Position numbers and translations under genes: made by a program. 64,000 bases of DNA from Candidatus Eiseniibacteriota bacterium (lineage in GTDB: Bacteria > Eisenbacteria > RBG-16-71-46 > CAIMUX01 > WJJG01): the NCBI GenBank assembly GCA_023129715.1, contig JAGMBO010000029.1:31018-95017 (forward strand). Direction: 5' to 3'. Positions within the stretch are counted from its first letter, which is position 1. Each line of letters starts with the position of its first letter. Below, piece by piece: positions 9,191 to 18,500 of the stretch. The notes under the pieces were generated by a model, which saw only the letters and a list, made by a program, of their open reading frames with translations, did no database searches and had not been told where the DNA came from.

Positions 9191-10513
9191 ATGACGCAGC
9201 TCGAAGCCGCTCGCGCGGGTACGATCACCCCAGCCATGCGCCGGGTCGCGGAGCGCGAACGACGCACGCCCGAGGAAATCCGCGATGCCGTGGCTACCGG
9301 CCGCGTGGTGATCCCCGCCAATCTCCATCACTTGCCCACCGACCTAGGGGGAGACGCTTCCGGGCGTCTCGACCCGATCGGCATCGGCCGGCTGCTGACG
9401 ACCAAGATCAACGCCAATCTCGGCACCTCGCCCGATCACTCCTGTAAGGAAGAAGAGCAGGTCAAGATGGATCTCGCCGTGCGCTACGGCGCCGATGCGG
9501 TGATGGATCTCTCGACCGGCGGCGATCTCGACGAAATCCGCACGCATCTGATCGCTCACGCCACGGTTCCCCTGGGCACGGTTCCGATCTACGAGATGAT
9601 CTGCGACCGGCGCATCGAGGATCTGACCTACGATGACATTCTCGCGGTCATCGAGAAGCAGGCCCGCCAGGGTGTTGATTTCTTCACCGTCCACGCCGGA
9701 ATCCTGCGCGAGCACTTGCCGCTGGCGGCGCGCCGCACGGCCGGGATCGTTTCGCGCGGCGGTAGCTTGCTCGCGGCCTGGATGGATCATCATGGCAAGC
9801 AGAACCCGATGTACGAACTCTTCGATGAGCTCTGCGACATCCTGCGCCTCCACGATGTCAGTTTCAGTCTCGGTGACGGACTGCGGCCAGGCTGTCTCGC
9901 CGATGCCAGCGATGAGGCGCAGTTCGCCGAGCTGCGCACGATCGGCGAGTTGGTCCAGCGGGCGCAGGCGAAGGGCTGTCAGGTGATCGTCGAGGGTCCC
10001 GGGCATGTGCCCTACGATCAGATCGAGCACAACATGCGCATGGAAGAGGAGATCTGCAACGGCGCGCCCTTCTACGTGCTCGGCCCGGTAGTCACCGACA
10101 TCGCTCCCGGGTACGATCACATCACCAGCGCGATCGGCGCCACCGCCGCCGCCTACCACGGCGCCTCGTTCCTCTGCTACGTGACCCCGGCCGAGCACCT
10201 CGCACTCCCGGGGCCCGACGATGTGCGCGAGGGAGTCGTTGCCCATCGCATCGCCGCGCACGCCGCGGATGTCGCCCGCGGTCTTCCCGGCGCTCGCGAT
10301 CCAGACGATGCGATCAGCCGGGCCCGCGTAGAATTCGATTGGGAGGCCCAGATGAACCTGGCCCTCGACGCCACCCGGGCACGCCAGATCCGCCAGCACG
10401 CCGGTCCGGAAGATGACTACTGCAGCATGTGCGGCCGGGAGTGGTGCGCGGTGCGCCGCTCGCGCGACGTGCTCCGCAAGCATGGCCAACCCCAGCCGGG
10501 CAAGGTTTCCTAG
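9191..10513 (+). CDS. thiC: Phosphomethylpyrimidine synthase ThiC
   Basis: Radical SAM enzyme that turns 5-aminoimidazole ribotide into HMP-phosphate for thiamine synthesis. It has 440 aa, the usual length of the bacterial short form. The C-terminal iron-sulfur motif CxxCxxxxC is at Cys411, Cys414 and Cys419 (CSMCGREWC). Family blocks INANLGTS, EGPGHVP, FYVLGPVVTDIAPGYDHI and the substrate-binding histidines are intact. The RBS is ggaggga just before the ATG. No other thi gene is adjacent and no TPP riboswitch is recognised, so thiamine control of this copy is not evident. Confidence 0.97.
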   Translation: MTQLEAARAGTITPAMRRVAERERRTPEEIRDAVATGRVVIPANLHHLPTDLGGDASGRLDPIGIGRLLTTKINANLGTSPDHSCKEEEQVKMDLAVRYGADAVMDLSTGGDLDEIRTHLIAHATVPLGTVPIYEMICDRRIEDLTYDDILAVIEKQARQGVDFFTVHAGILREHLPLAARRTAGIVSRGGSLLAAWMDHHGKQNPMYELFDELCDILRLHDVSFSLGDGLRPGCLADASDEAQFAELRTIGELVQRAQAKGCQVIVEGPGHVPYDQIEHNMRMEEEICNGAPFYVLGPVVTDIAPGYDHITSAIGATAAAYHGASFLCYVTPAEHLALPGPDDVREGVVAHRIAAHAADVARGLPGARDPDDAISRARVEFDWEAQMNLALDATRARQIRQHAGPEDDYCSMCGREWCAVRRSRDVLRKHGQPQPGKVS

Positions 10514-10636
10514 CATTCGGCCGGGGCGGCCGATCATGGTCCGTTCCCGGGCGACCGGCGCGAACCCGAGACCGGCACGAACCCGAGACCGGCGCCCCGA
10601 TCGAGACAGACCCAGTCGACCGATGAGGAGGAATCC

Positions 10637-13600
10637 ATGGCGACACGGACGCCGAGGAAGAAGGCCACTCGTCGAAGCATCGCCCGGAAGGCGAGCAGCG
10701 CCGGCCCGATGACGAAGCGCGCCCCCCGGGCGGCAGCCCGCCCCCACCCGCAGGCGCCGGCGCCGAGCGGTCCGCAGCCCGGCTACTATCGCTTCCCTGC
10801 GATCCATGGCGAGCGGATCGCTTTTTGCAGCGACGACGATCTCTGGGTTGTGGGGGTCGAGGGGGGCATCGCCCGCCGGCTGACGGTCAGCAAAGGCGCC
10901 GTCACTCGGCCGGTCTTCTCACCCGATGGAGAACAGATCGCCTTCGCCGCCACCGACGAGGGGGCCAGCGAGATCTACGTCATCGCCGCCGGTGGTGGTG
11001 AGACCCGCCGGCTGACCTTCCTGGGCGCGATGACCTTCCCGGTCGCCTGGTCCCGCGACGGGCGCGAGATCATCTTCGCCAGTGATGCCGGCCAGGCCTT
11101 CATCAACGATCATCATCTCTGCGCGATCCCGCCCACTGGTGGGCCGCATCGCCGCCTGCCGCTCGGGCCCGCCCGGGCGATCAGCTTCCAGCCCGACGGA
11201 CCCGGCGTGGCGATCGCCCGCAACGGCGGCGACCCGGCGCGCTGGAAGCGCTACCGGGGCGGCACGGTGGGCACGCTCTGGGTCGACCGCGCCGGGGATG
11301 GTGCGTTCACCCAGATCTTGAAGTCCATCGAGGGTAATCTGGCGAGTCCGATGTGGATCGGCGGGCGGATCTACTTCCTCTCCGACCACGAGGGCATCGC
11401 CAATCTCTACTCGGTGCGTCCCGACGGCCGCGGCGCCCGCCGGCGGCACACCCACCACGAGGAGTTCTACGCGCGCTTCCCCACCACCGACGGCCGCCGC
11501 ATCGTCTACCATGCCGGGGCCGACTTGCATCTGTATGATCTCGCCGCCGGTGAGAGCCGCCGGTTGCCGGTCGAAGTCCATTCCTCGCGCTCCCAGCGTC
11601 AGCGCAAGTTCATCGCTGGCGGAACGCTGGAGGACTACGATCCCCATCCCGACGGCCACTCGCTATTGCTGACCGTGCGCGGGCGTTCGCTGGCCATGGG
11701 TCTCTGGGAAGGTCCGGCGACCGAGTTCGGCACCCCCTGGCGCGGCCGCCACCGTCTGGCGCGCTGGCTCAACGATGGCAAGCGCTTCGTCGCGCTCACC
11801 GATGAGGAAGGCGAAGAACAGCTCGAGATCGTCACTCCGGGCGAGAAGAGCGCGCGGATCGACGTCGGCGCGGACATCGGTCGCGTGCTGATCATGGAAG
11901 TCGCCCCGCCGCCGCCCTCGCCGGAGGAACCCGCGGGCACCCGCAAGAAGAAGGGCAAGAAGGCCGCCAAGAAGACGCCGCGGCCCAAGCCCGCACCCGA
12001 TGTAATTGCGATCACCAATCACCGCCAGGAGCTCTTCGTCATCGATCTGACCGCCAAACGCACCCGGCGCATCGATCACAGCCCCTCTGACCGCATCGCG
12101 GGCATCAGTTGGTCGCCCGACGCACGCTGGTTGGCCTATGGCTTCAGTGTCGGGCGGCGCAACCGGGAGATCCGCATCGCCGATGCCCAGACGGGAACGT
12201 CGCGGGCGGTGACCTCGGGGGACTTCATCGACTTCGCCCCCTGTTTCGACCCGGAGGGCAAGTACCTCTACTTCCTCTCCCTGCGGACCTACGATCCCGT
12301 CTACGACCTGATCCAGTTCGGTCTCGGCTTCCCGCGGGGCGTGCGCCCCTACCTGGTCACGCTCACCGAGGATGAGACCTCTCCCTTCCTTCCCGCTCCC
12401 CGGCCGCTGGGGCCCGCGAAGCCCGGCAAGAGTCTGGGCAGCAATCCCTGGGAGGTGGCGGCCGAACCGGGCAAGGAGGGCGCCTCCGGAGGCGCTGCGG
12501 AGCAAGAGGAGCCCAAGGGCCCGCGGAAAGTTGCGATCGACTGGGAAGGCATCGAGCGACGGGTGCTCGCGATCCCCGTGCCCGAGGGGCGCTATCGCCG
12601 GGTCGCCGCAATTCCCGGCAAGATCTTCTTCCTCGCCGATCCGATCGCCGGCAGCCTGGGGCAGACCTGGGCGCTCGGAACGCCGGCGGCGAAGTCGAGC
12701 ATCGAGGTCTACGACCTGCGTGAGCTGAAGAGCGCGACCTTCGTCAGCGGGGTCACTGATTTCGTGATCTGTCGCGACCGCAAGACGCTCGTCTACCGCA
12801 CGGGGGCCCGGCTGCGCGCCCTGGCGGCGACCGGCGAGCCGGGCAAGGCACCGGCCGATGAGAACCCCGGCCGGGCCAGCGGATGGATCGATCTCGAGCG
12901 GGTGCGCTGCTCGGTCGACCCGACCACCGAATGGCGGCAAATGCTGGCCGAGACCTGGCGCTTGCAGCGCGATCAGTTCTGGGTCGCCGACATGTCGCGC
13001 GTCGATTGGCAGCGGGTCTATCAGCGCTACGCCCCGCTCGTCGAGCGCGTCTCGACACGGGGCGAGCTCTCGGATCTGATCTGGGAGATGCAGGGCGAGT
13101 TGGGCACCTCCCACGCCTACGAATTGGGCGGTGACTATCGCCACCCACCGAGCTATCCGGTCGGATTTCTGGGCGCCGACCTTGCCTGCGACCCGGAGAC
13201 GGAGGCCTGGACCGTTACCCGGATTCCGCAAGGCGACCCCTGGGATCCGAACCAGACCTCCCCGCTGGGAGTCCCTGGTCTGCGCATCCGCCCGGGCACA
13301 CGCATCCACGCGGTCAACGGGATCCCTGTCGGGCGCGATCGTTCCCCCCACGAGTGCCTCGTCCACCGCGCCGGCCAGGAAGTTTGGCTGACGATCTCCG
13401 ATCCGCAGCCGGCCGGCAAAGGAGGCCGCAAGAAAGGGACGGGCCGGAGGCGCGCGGCCGCGCGGCGCACGGTCACCACCAGGACGCTCGGCGCCGAGTA
13501 CGCGCTGCGCTACCGCGATTGGGTCGAGGGCAATCGGGCCTGGGTGCATGCACAGAGCGCGGGCCGCATCGGCTACGTCCACATTCCCAACATGGGCCCC

Positions 13601-14218
13601 CTCGGATACTCGGAGTTCCATCGCTATTTCCTAGCCGAACTCGACCGCGATGGACTGATCATCGATGTCCGCTACAACGGCGGGGGACACGTCTCCCAGC
13701 TACTGCTCGAGAAGCTGATGCGCAAGCGCGCCGGCTACGATGTGCCGCGCCACATGGCGCTCGAGCCCTATCCCTCCGAATCGCCGCGCGGGCCGATGGT
13801 CGCGTTGACCAACGAGCTCGCCGGGTCGGATGGCGACATCTTCAGCCACTGCTGGAAGATCTACGGGCTGGGGCCCTTGATCGGCAAGCGCACCTGGGGA
13901 GGCGTGATCGGCATCTGGCCGCGGCATGCGCTCGTCGACGACACGATCACGACCCAGCCGGAGTTCTCCTTCTGGTTCAAGGATGTCGGCTGGGCGGTGG
14001 AGAACTACGGCACCGACCCGGACATCGAGGTCGACATCCGGCCGCAGGACTATGCCGCCGGCGTCGATCCACCGCTCGCCCGCGGTCTCAAGGAGGTCCA
14101 ACGCCTCAGCCGGCGCTACCGCGAAGCGCTCCCCGACCTGCGGGACCGCCCCAGCCGGGCTCTGCCACGGCTGCCGGGCCGGCGTCCGGACGCTCGCGGG
14201 GATCGGACGCGACGCTAG
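10637..14218 (+). CDS. Tricorn-type S41 protease
   Basis: Large cytosolic serine protease that degrades peptides released by other proteases. TolB/WD40-like propeller blades fill about residues 50-750, followed by a PDZ segment and a C-terminal S41 catalytic core. Catalytic residues expected from Thermoplasma tricorn are in place: Ser825-His826 (GTSHAY), Ser1064-Asp1065 (LAGSDGD) and Glu1122 (ENYGTDPDIEV). The Ser-to-Glu spacing of 58 equals that of tricorn. There is no signal peptide; the N-terminus is basic. Two Lys/Arg-rich inserts (near residue 440 and inside the PDZ region near 935) are unusual. ATG follows gaggaggaatcc. 1193 aa. Confidence 0.92.
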   Translation: MATRTPRKKATRRSIARKASSAGPMTKRAPRAAARPHPQAPAPSGPQPGYYRFPAIHGERIAFCSDDDLWVVGVEGGIARRLTVSKGAVTRPVFSPDGEQIAFAATDEGASEIYVIAAGGGETRRLTFLGAMTFPVAWSRDGREIIFASDAGQAFINDHHLCAIPPTGGPHRRLPLGPARAISFQPDGPGVAIARNGGDPARWKRYRGGTVGTLWVDRAGDGAFTQILKSIEGNLASPMWIGGRIYFLSDHEGIANLYSVRPDGRGARRRHTHHEEFYARFPTTDGRRIVYHAGADLHLYDLAAGESRRLPVEVHSSRSQRQRKFIAGGTLEDYDPHPDGHSLLLTVRGRSLAMGLWEGPATEFGTPWRGRHRLARWLNDGKRFVALTDEEGEEQLEIVTPGEKSARIDVGADIGRVLIMEVAPPPPSPEEPAGTRKKKGKKAAKKTPRPKPAPDVIAITNHRQELFVIDLTAKRTRRIDHSPSDRIAGISWSPDARWLAYGFSVGRRNREIRIADAQTGTSRAVTSGDFIDFAPCFDPEGKYLYFLSLRTYDPVYDLIQFGLGFPRGVRPYLVTLTEDETSPFLPAPRPLGPAKPGKSLGSNPWEVAAEPGKEGASGGAAEQEEPKGPRKVAIDWEGIERRVLAIPVPEGRYRRVAAIPGKIFFLADPIAGSLGQTWALGTPAAKSSIEVYDLRELKSATFVSGVTDFVICRDRKTLVYRTGARLRALAATGEPGKAPADENPGRASGWIDLERVRCSVDPTTEWRQMLAETWRLQRDQFWVADMSRVDWQRVYQRYAPLVERVSTRGELSDLIWEMQGELGTSHAYELGGDYRHPPSYPVGFLGADLACDPETEAWTVTRIPQGDPWDPNQTSPLGVPGLRIRPGTRIHAVNGIPVGRDRSPHECLVHRAGQEVWLTISDPQPAGKGGRKKGTGRRRAAARRTVTTRTLGAEYALRYRDWVEGNRAWVHAQSAGRIGYVHIPNMGPLGYSEFHRYFLAELDRDGLIIDVRYNGGGHVSQLLLEKLMRKRAGYDVPRHMALEPYPSESPRGPMVALTNELAGSDGDIFSHCWKIYGLGPLIGKRTWGGVIGIWPRHALVDDTITTQPEFSFWFKDVGWAVENYGTDPDIEVDIRPQDYAAGVDPPLARGLKEVQRLSRRYREALPDLRDRPSRALPRLPGRRPDARGDRTRR

Positions 14219-14253
14219 CCGGACACTCGCGGCGGGGGCGGGGTGAAGCCGGC

Positions 14254-14349
14254 CGGTCGCCCGTGAGGGTGGAGAAGAAACGGACCGGGCGCCCGTGAGC
14301 CTGGGGAAGAAACGGACCGGGCGCCCGTGACGATGGAGAAAAAGCGGAC
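14254..14349. repeat. 32-bp tandem repeat, three copies
   Basis: Units at 14254-14285, 14286-14317 and 14318-14349, starting cggKcgcccgtga and ending aagaaacggac. They lie just after the Tricorn stop in non-coding DNA before the C25 gene. Confidence 0.9.
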
Positions 14350-14419
14350 CTGGCGCAACTAAGTGGCGGACCTACAGGGCTTTGGAGGCAGCACCGGCCT
14401 GCGCATCCAATCGCCTCTG

Positions 14420-14428
14420 TGCTATACT
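14420..14428 (+). promoter_or_regulatory. Possible extended -10 promoter of the C25 gene
   Basis: TGCTATACT fits an extended -10 element. No clear -35 is seen. A start near 14435 would give a leader of about 90 nt that includes the hairpin at 14484-14511. Confidence 0.35.
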
Positions 14429-14483
14429 GTTAGATATCACGTTCCCGTCGGAGGACAGGGAACCCAACGGAACCAGCAGCAGG

Positions 14484-14511
14484 AACACCCCGTAGCCACC
14501 GGCGGGGTGTT
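14484..14511 (+). promoter_or_regulatory. Hairpin just upstream of the C25 peptidase start
   Basis: Perfect 9-bp stem (aacaccccg at 14484-14492 with cggggtgtt at 14503-14511), 10-nt loop, ending 11 nt before the ATG at 14523. There is no U-run, so it is not a simple terminator; a role in translation or mRNA stability is possible. Confidence 0.5.
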
Positions 14512-14522
14512 TCGGGGGTATC

Positions 14523-17500
14523 ATGACATCCGGACTCATCGCCTTCCGGCAGGCTCGGCAGACCCGATCCCTCGGTATCGGTACTGCTGTTCTGTTCCTG
14601 CTCATGCTCTTTGCGCTCCCGGGCGCGGCCCTGACCCGCTTGCCCTTGACGGCCGACGCCGAGTCGAGCCGGCCCGAGTTGACCCTGCTCGAGGCAAGCG
14701 AGGAGGGCGCACGGATCCTCTTCGAGCTTCCCGCGCTGGAGATCGAAACCTACCAGCTCGCCGGCGAGACGTTCCATGCGGCGCTCTTCGCCGGGTGCGA
14801 GCTGGTCGGCGCCGCGGGGCAACCGGCGCTGCCGGCGATGACGCGCTTCGTCGCCCTCCCATCGCGGGCGGGGGCACAGCTTCGCGTGCTCTCCATGGAA
14901 GAAGAGATCCTCCCCGGCTTCCGGCTCCTCCCGATGCAGCCCGACGAGGGAACGACCTTCGCCCAGGATGCGGCTGCCTATCAGAAGGATGCCTTCCTCG
15001 GGGGCGAGCCGGTCGCCGTCGGCGCGCCCCTGCTGATGCGCGGCCTGCGGGTGGTTCCGGTGACCTTCCGGCCGGTGCAGTACAACCCTCACCGTGGCGA
15101 ACTCCGCGTACTCCGTCGCGTCGAGCTGGCAATCGATTTTGCCGGAGAAGACCTGCGCAATCTCAGCCGGCGCGCATCCCTTCCCGCCTCCGCCGGATTC
15201 GATCCGCTCCATTGCTCCTCGGTGATCAACTACGACGCCGTCCGCGCCACGCGGGAGACCCCCGCCGCCGATCATCTCGGCACGTGGCTGATCATCTCGC
15301 GAGACAACTCCACGGTGCTGAGCTATCTCGAACCGCTTGTCGCCTGGCGCCAGCGCATGGGATACAACGTCGTCCAAGTAACGACCAACCAAACCGGAAC
15401 ATCGCCATCTTCGATCAAGAACTACATTCAGAACGCCTACGACACTTGGGACGATCCACCCGCATACATCGTGATCGTCGGCGATGCCAGCGGCACCTTC
15501 CCGATCGACACCTTCGTCGAGGATAACTCGGGCTACGATGGCCGCGGCGACCACCCCTATGTACAACTTGATGGCGATGATGATCTACCCGACGCCTTCA
15601 TCGGACGGCTATCCGCCCGCTACACCACCGAGCTGCGCCTGATCACCCACAAGATCGTCTCCTATGAGACCGCGCCCTATATCGACGGGCCTGACTGGTT
15701 CTCGCGGGCCTGTCTCATCGGCGACATCCAATCGGTCTCGGGCATTACCTGCATGCACGTGCAGCAGTGGCTCAAGGAGCGCCTCGTCGATCTCGGCTAC
15801 ACGGCGATCGACACCATTTGGAACATCCCCTACGTGCTGCAGATCGAACACTCGGTAGACCGAGGGGTCTCCTACCTCGGCTACCGCGGCTACTACGGCA
15901 TGAGCGGGTGGGATATCGGCGACATCTCTGCCACGCGCAACGGCCGTGGCATGATGCCCTTCGCCGTCAACCTGACCTGTGATACGGGCACCTGGTACTC
16001 GGGCACGGCGCGCAGTGAAGCCTGGCTGCTCGCCGGCAGCTATCCCGACAGCCTGAGCGGCGGGATCGGCAGCATCGGCACGGCGACCCCCGGCACGGCG
16101 ACGCGCTATAACAACTGCTTCTATGGCGGCACGGCCTATGGGCTCTTCTGGGATGATCACTACCAGATCGGCGCCGCCCACGCGCGCGGCAAGGTCGAGA
16201 TGGTGCTCAACTATGGCACGACGCACCCGTTGACGACGAACACCTACTGCCATTGGAACACCTTGATCGGTGATCCGGCCACCGAGATCTGGACCGCCTG
16301 GCCCCGCACGCTGGTTGTCGATCACCCGCTCGTGCTGCCGACCGGCGCCAACCGGACGGCGGTGACCGTCGAGGACGACGCGGGCTTCCCGATCGCCGGG
16401 GCGTGGGTCCATCTCTTCCAGGAGGGCACGATCTCGACCGGCGCCGAGACCGACGCGCTCGGCGAAGTCGTCCTACCGGTACCTTCCGGCGCTGCGGGCA
16501 CGGTCGCGATCACCGTCACCGGGCACAATCTCTATCCCTATCAAGGCGACATTCAGATTCAGCAGCTGACGAGATTCGTGGGCATGTCGGCCTACACAAT
16601 CGACGATGGGGCGATTTACCCCGGAAACGGTAACGGCAGCGGGGCGCTGAATCCGGGCGAGCAGATCGGCATCGAAGTTGAGCTTCACAACACCGGGCTC
16701 GTCCCGGCCTACGATGTCTCGCTGACGATGACTTCGGACGACCCCTATGCCGGGATCATCTCCGCGGGCCCCGTCTCCTATGGGACGATCTACGCGGGCG
16801 CGACGGGGACGCCCTCATCGGGGGATCTGGTCTTGCGGATCCCCAAGTCGACGCCGGATGGCCATGAGCTCGTCTTCGATCTCGCCGTCTCGGATCAATC
16901 CGGCACCTGGCAGTCCCGCCTCGCGCTGACCGTCCTGGCGCCCAGCCTGATCTACGAAGACCATGTCTTGACCGGCTGCGACGAGGTTTTCGATCCGGGC
17001 GAGTCGGCCGAGTTGACCGTCTCGTTGCGCAACGTGGGTGCGATCACCGCCCCGGGACCGATTTCCGCCTACCTGAGCTCGGACAACTACTGGATCCAGG
17101 TCATCGATCCCGATGGCACCTATGACGACTCGATCGCCAAGAACGACGACGCGACGAATAGCTCCGACCCCTTCGAGATCGTCGCGCCCGCCGATGCGAT
17201 CCCCGGCCAGCTCATTCCGCTGCGCCTGGCGCTCACCTGCGCCGATGGCTCCCAGGACACCGCGCAGGTCTTCGTGACCCTCGGCACGAAGGCGACGAGT
17301 GACCCGACCGGACCTGACGCCTACGGCTATTTCGCCTATGATCACACCGATGTCGCCTACCCCGAGGCGCCGGTCTACGATTGGATCGACATCACCGGCA
17401 CGGGCAGCGAGGTTGGGCTGACCGACTATGGATACGACGACGACGATTCCAAGGTCGTCGACCTTCCCTTTGTCTTCACCTTCTACGGCGAGGATTTCGA

Positions 17501-18287
17501 TCGGGCCACGATCTGCTCGAACGGCTGGATGGCGATGGGATCGACTTACCTGATCAACTACCGCAACTGGTACATGCCGAGCGCCGGCGGGCCCGCCTAC
17601 ATGATCGCACCCTTCTGGGATAACCTCCACCAGCACAGCAACGGCAAGGTTTACCATTGGTTCGACCAGGCCAATCACCGCTACATCGTCTCCTGGGACA
17701 ACGTTTGGAACTATGAGTGCTATCAGGCGGTCGAGAGCTGTCAGGCAATCCTCTACGATCCGGACCACTATCCGACCTACACCGGCGATGGCGTGATCGT
17801 CTTCCAGTACAAGCACATCAACCAGGTCGACTTCCAGCAGATGTACTCGACCTCCGGCATCCAGAACGGCGATCACACCGTCGGACTGACCTACAGCTAC
17901 TCCAATCGGCGCCCTCCCGGTGCGGTTTTCTTCTATCACCCGCTGGCGATCAAGTTCACCACCGGTAGCCCGGGCGCCGCTGCGGCGCACTCCGCGGGCT
18001 CCGCGCAGCCTAGGGTCTTCCTGGCGCCGAGCCGGCCCAACCCCTGTTCACGCGCAACGACGATCCGCTTCGGGCTCGATCAGCCCGGACCGGTCGGCTT
18101 GCGGCTCTTCGATCCTGACGGCCGTCTGGTGCGGACGCTGATCCGGGGCGTCCTCCCGCCGGGCGACCATGAGATCGAGTGGCAGGGCCGCGATGAAGCG
18201 GGGCACCTACTGCCAAGCGGTGTCTACTTCTACCGCCTCGAGACCGACGATGGGCAGCTCTCGCGCCAGCTCCTGCTGATGCGTTAG
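14523..18287 (+). CDS. Secreted C25 (gingipain-like) peptidase with FlgD-like C-terminus
   Basis: 1254 aa. Signal peptide, then a propeptide-like region (to ~250), the C25 caspase-fold domain (about 255-600), Ig/CARDB-like repeats, and a C-terminal FlgD-like sorting domain (RPNPC, PDGRLVRTLI, SGVYFYR, ending LLLMR). The nucleophile Cys486 (NLTCDTGTW) is present. The Gly-His-Gly expected about 33 residues earlier reads Gly-Tyr454-Arg455-Gly, so the usual catalytic His is missing. It may be an inactive homologue or a subfamily with another base. In gingipains such proteins leave through the type IX system; no such machinery is in this window. Confidence 0.82.
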   Translation: MTSGLIAFRQARQTRSLGIGTAVLFLLMLFALPGAALTRLPLTADAESSRPELTLLEASEEGARILFELPALEIETYQLAGETFHAALFAGCELVGAAGQPALPAMTRFVALPSRAGAQLRVLSMEEEILPGFRLLPMQPDEGTTFAQDAAAYQKDAFLGGEPVAVGAPLLMRGLRVVPVTFRPVQYNPHRGELRVLRRVELAIDFAGEDLRNLSRRASLPASAGFDPLHCSSVINYDAVRATRETPAADHLGTWLIISRDNSTVLSYLEPLVAWRQRMGYNVVQVTTNQTGTSPSSIKNYIQNAYDTWDDPPAYIVIVGDASGTFPIDTFVEDNSGYDGRGDHPYVQLDGDDDLPDAFIGRLSARYTTELRLITHKIVSYETAPYIDGPDWFSRACLIGDIQSVSGITCMHVQQWLKERLVDLGYTAIDTIWNIPYVLQIEHSVDRGVSYLGYRGYYGMSGWDIGDISATRNGRGMMPFAVNLTCDTGTWYSGTARSEAWLLAGSYPDSLSGGIGSIGTATPGTATRYNNCFYGGTAYGLFWDDHYQIGAAHARGKVEMVLNYGTTHPLTTNTYCHWNTLIGDPATEIWTAWPRTLVVDHPLVLPTGANRTAVTVEDDAGFPIAGAWVHLFQEGTISTGAETDALGEVVLPVPSGAAGTVAITVTGHNLYPYQGDIQIQQLTRFVGMSAYTIDDGAIYPGNGNGSGALNPGEQIGIEVELHNTGLVPAYDVSLTMTSDDPYAGIISAGPVSYGTIYAGATGTPSSGDLVLRIPKSTPDGHELVFDLAVSDQSGTWQSRLALTVLAPSLIYEDHVLTGCDEVFDPGESAELTVSLRNVGAITAPGPISAYLSSDNYWIQVIDPDGTYDDSIAKNDDATNSSDPFEIVAPADAIPGQLIPLRLALTCADGSQDTAQVFVTLGTKATSDPTGPDAYGYFAYDHTDVAYPEAPVYDWIDITGTGSEVGLTDYGYDDDDSKVVDLPFVFTFYGEDFDRATICSNGWMAMGSTYLINYRNWYMPSAGGPAYMIAPFWDNLHQHSNGKVYHWFDQANHRYIVSWDNVWNYECYQAVESCQAILYDPDHYPTYTGDGVIVFQYKHINQVDFQQMYSTSGIQNGDHTVGLTYSYSNRRPPGAVFFYHPLAIKFTTGSPGAAAAHSAGSAQPRVFLAPSRPNPCSRATTIRFGLDQPGPVGLRLFDPDGRLVRTLIRGVLPPGDHEIEWQGRDEAGHLLPSGVYFYRLETDDGQLSRQLLLMR

Positions 18288-18500
18288 GCTTCGGGCGGAA
18301 CTCTCCCACGGCCTCTGGGTTCGACGGGAGACATCGAGTCGCGTACGCGGTACTCTGGAGTCGTGATTGACGAGCAGGGACCGCGCGGGAAATGAAAAGC
18401 CGGACGACGGCGAACGAAGAGGATGCGGTACGTAGGGAGATCCGGCCGGGGGTTCGGTCGCCGAGCATCGACTCCAGCGACCGGGCCAGGAGAGCAGGGG

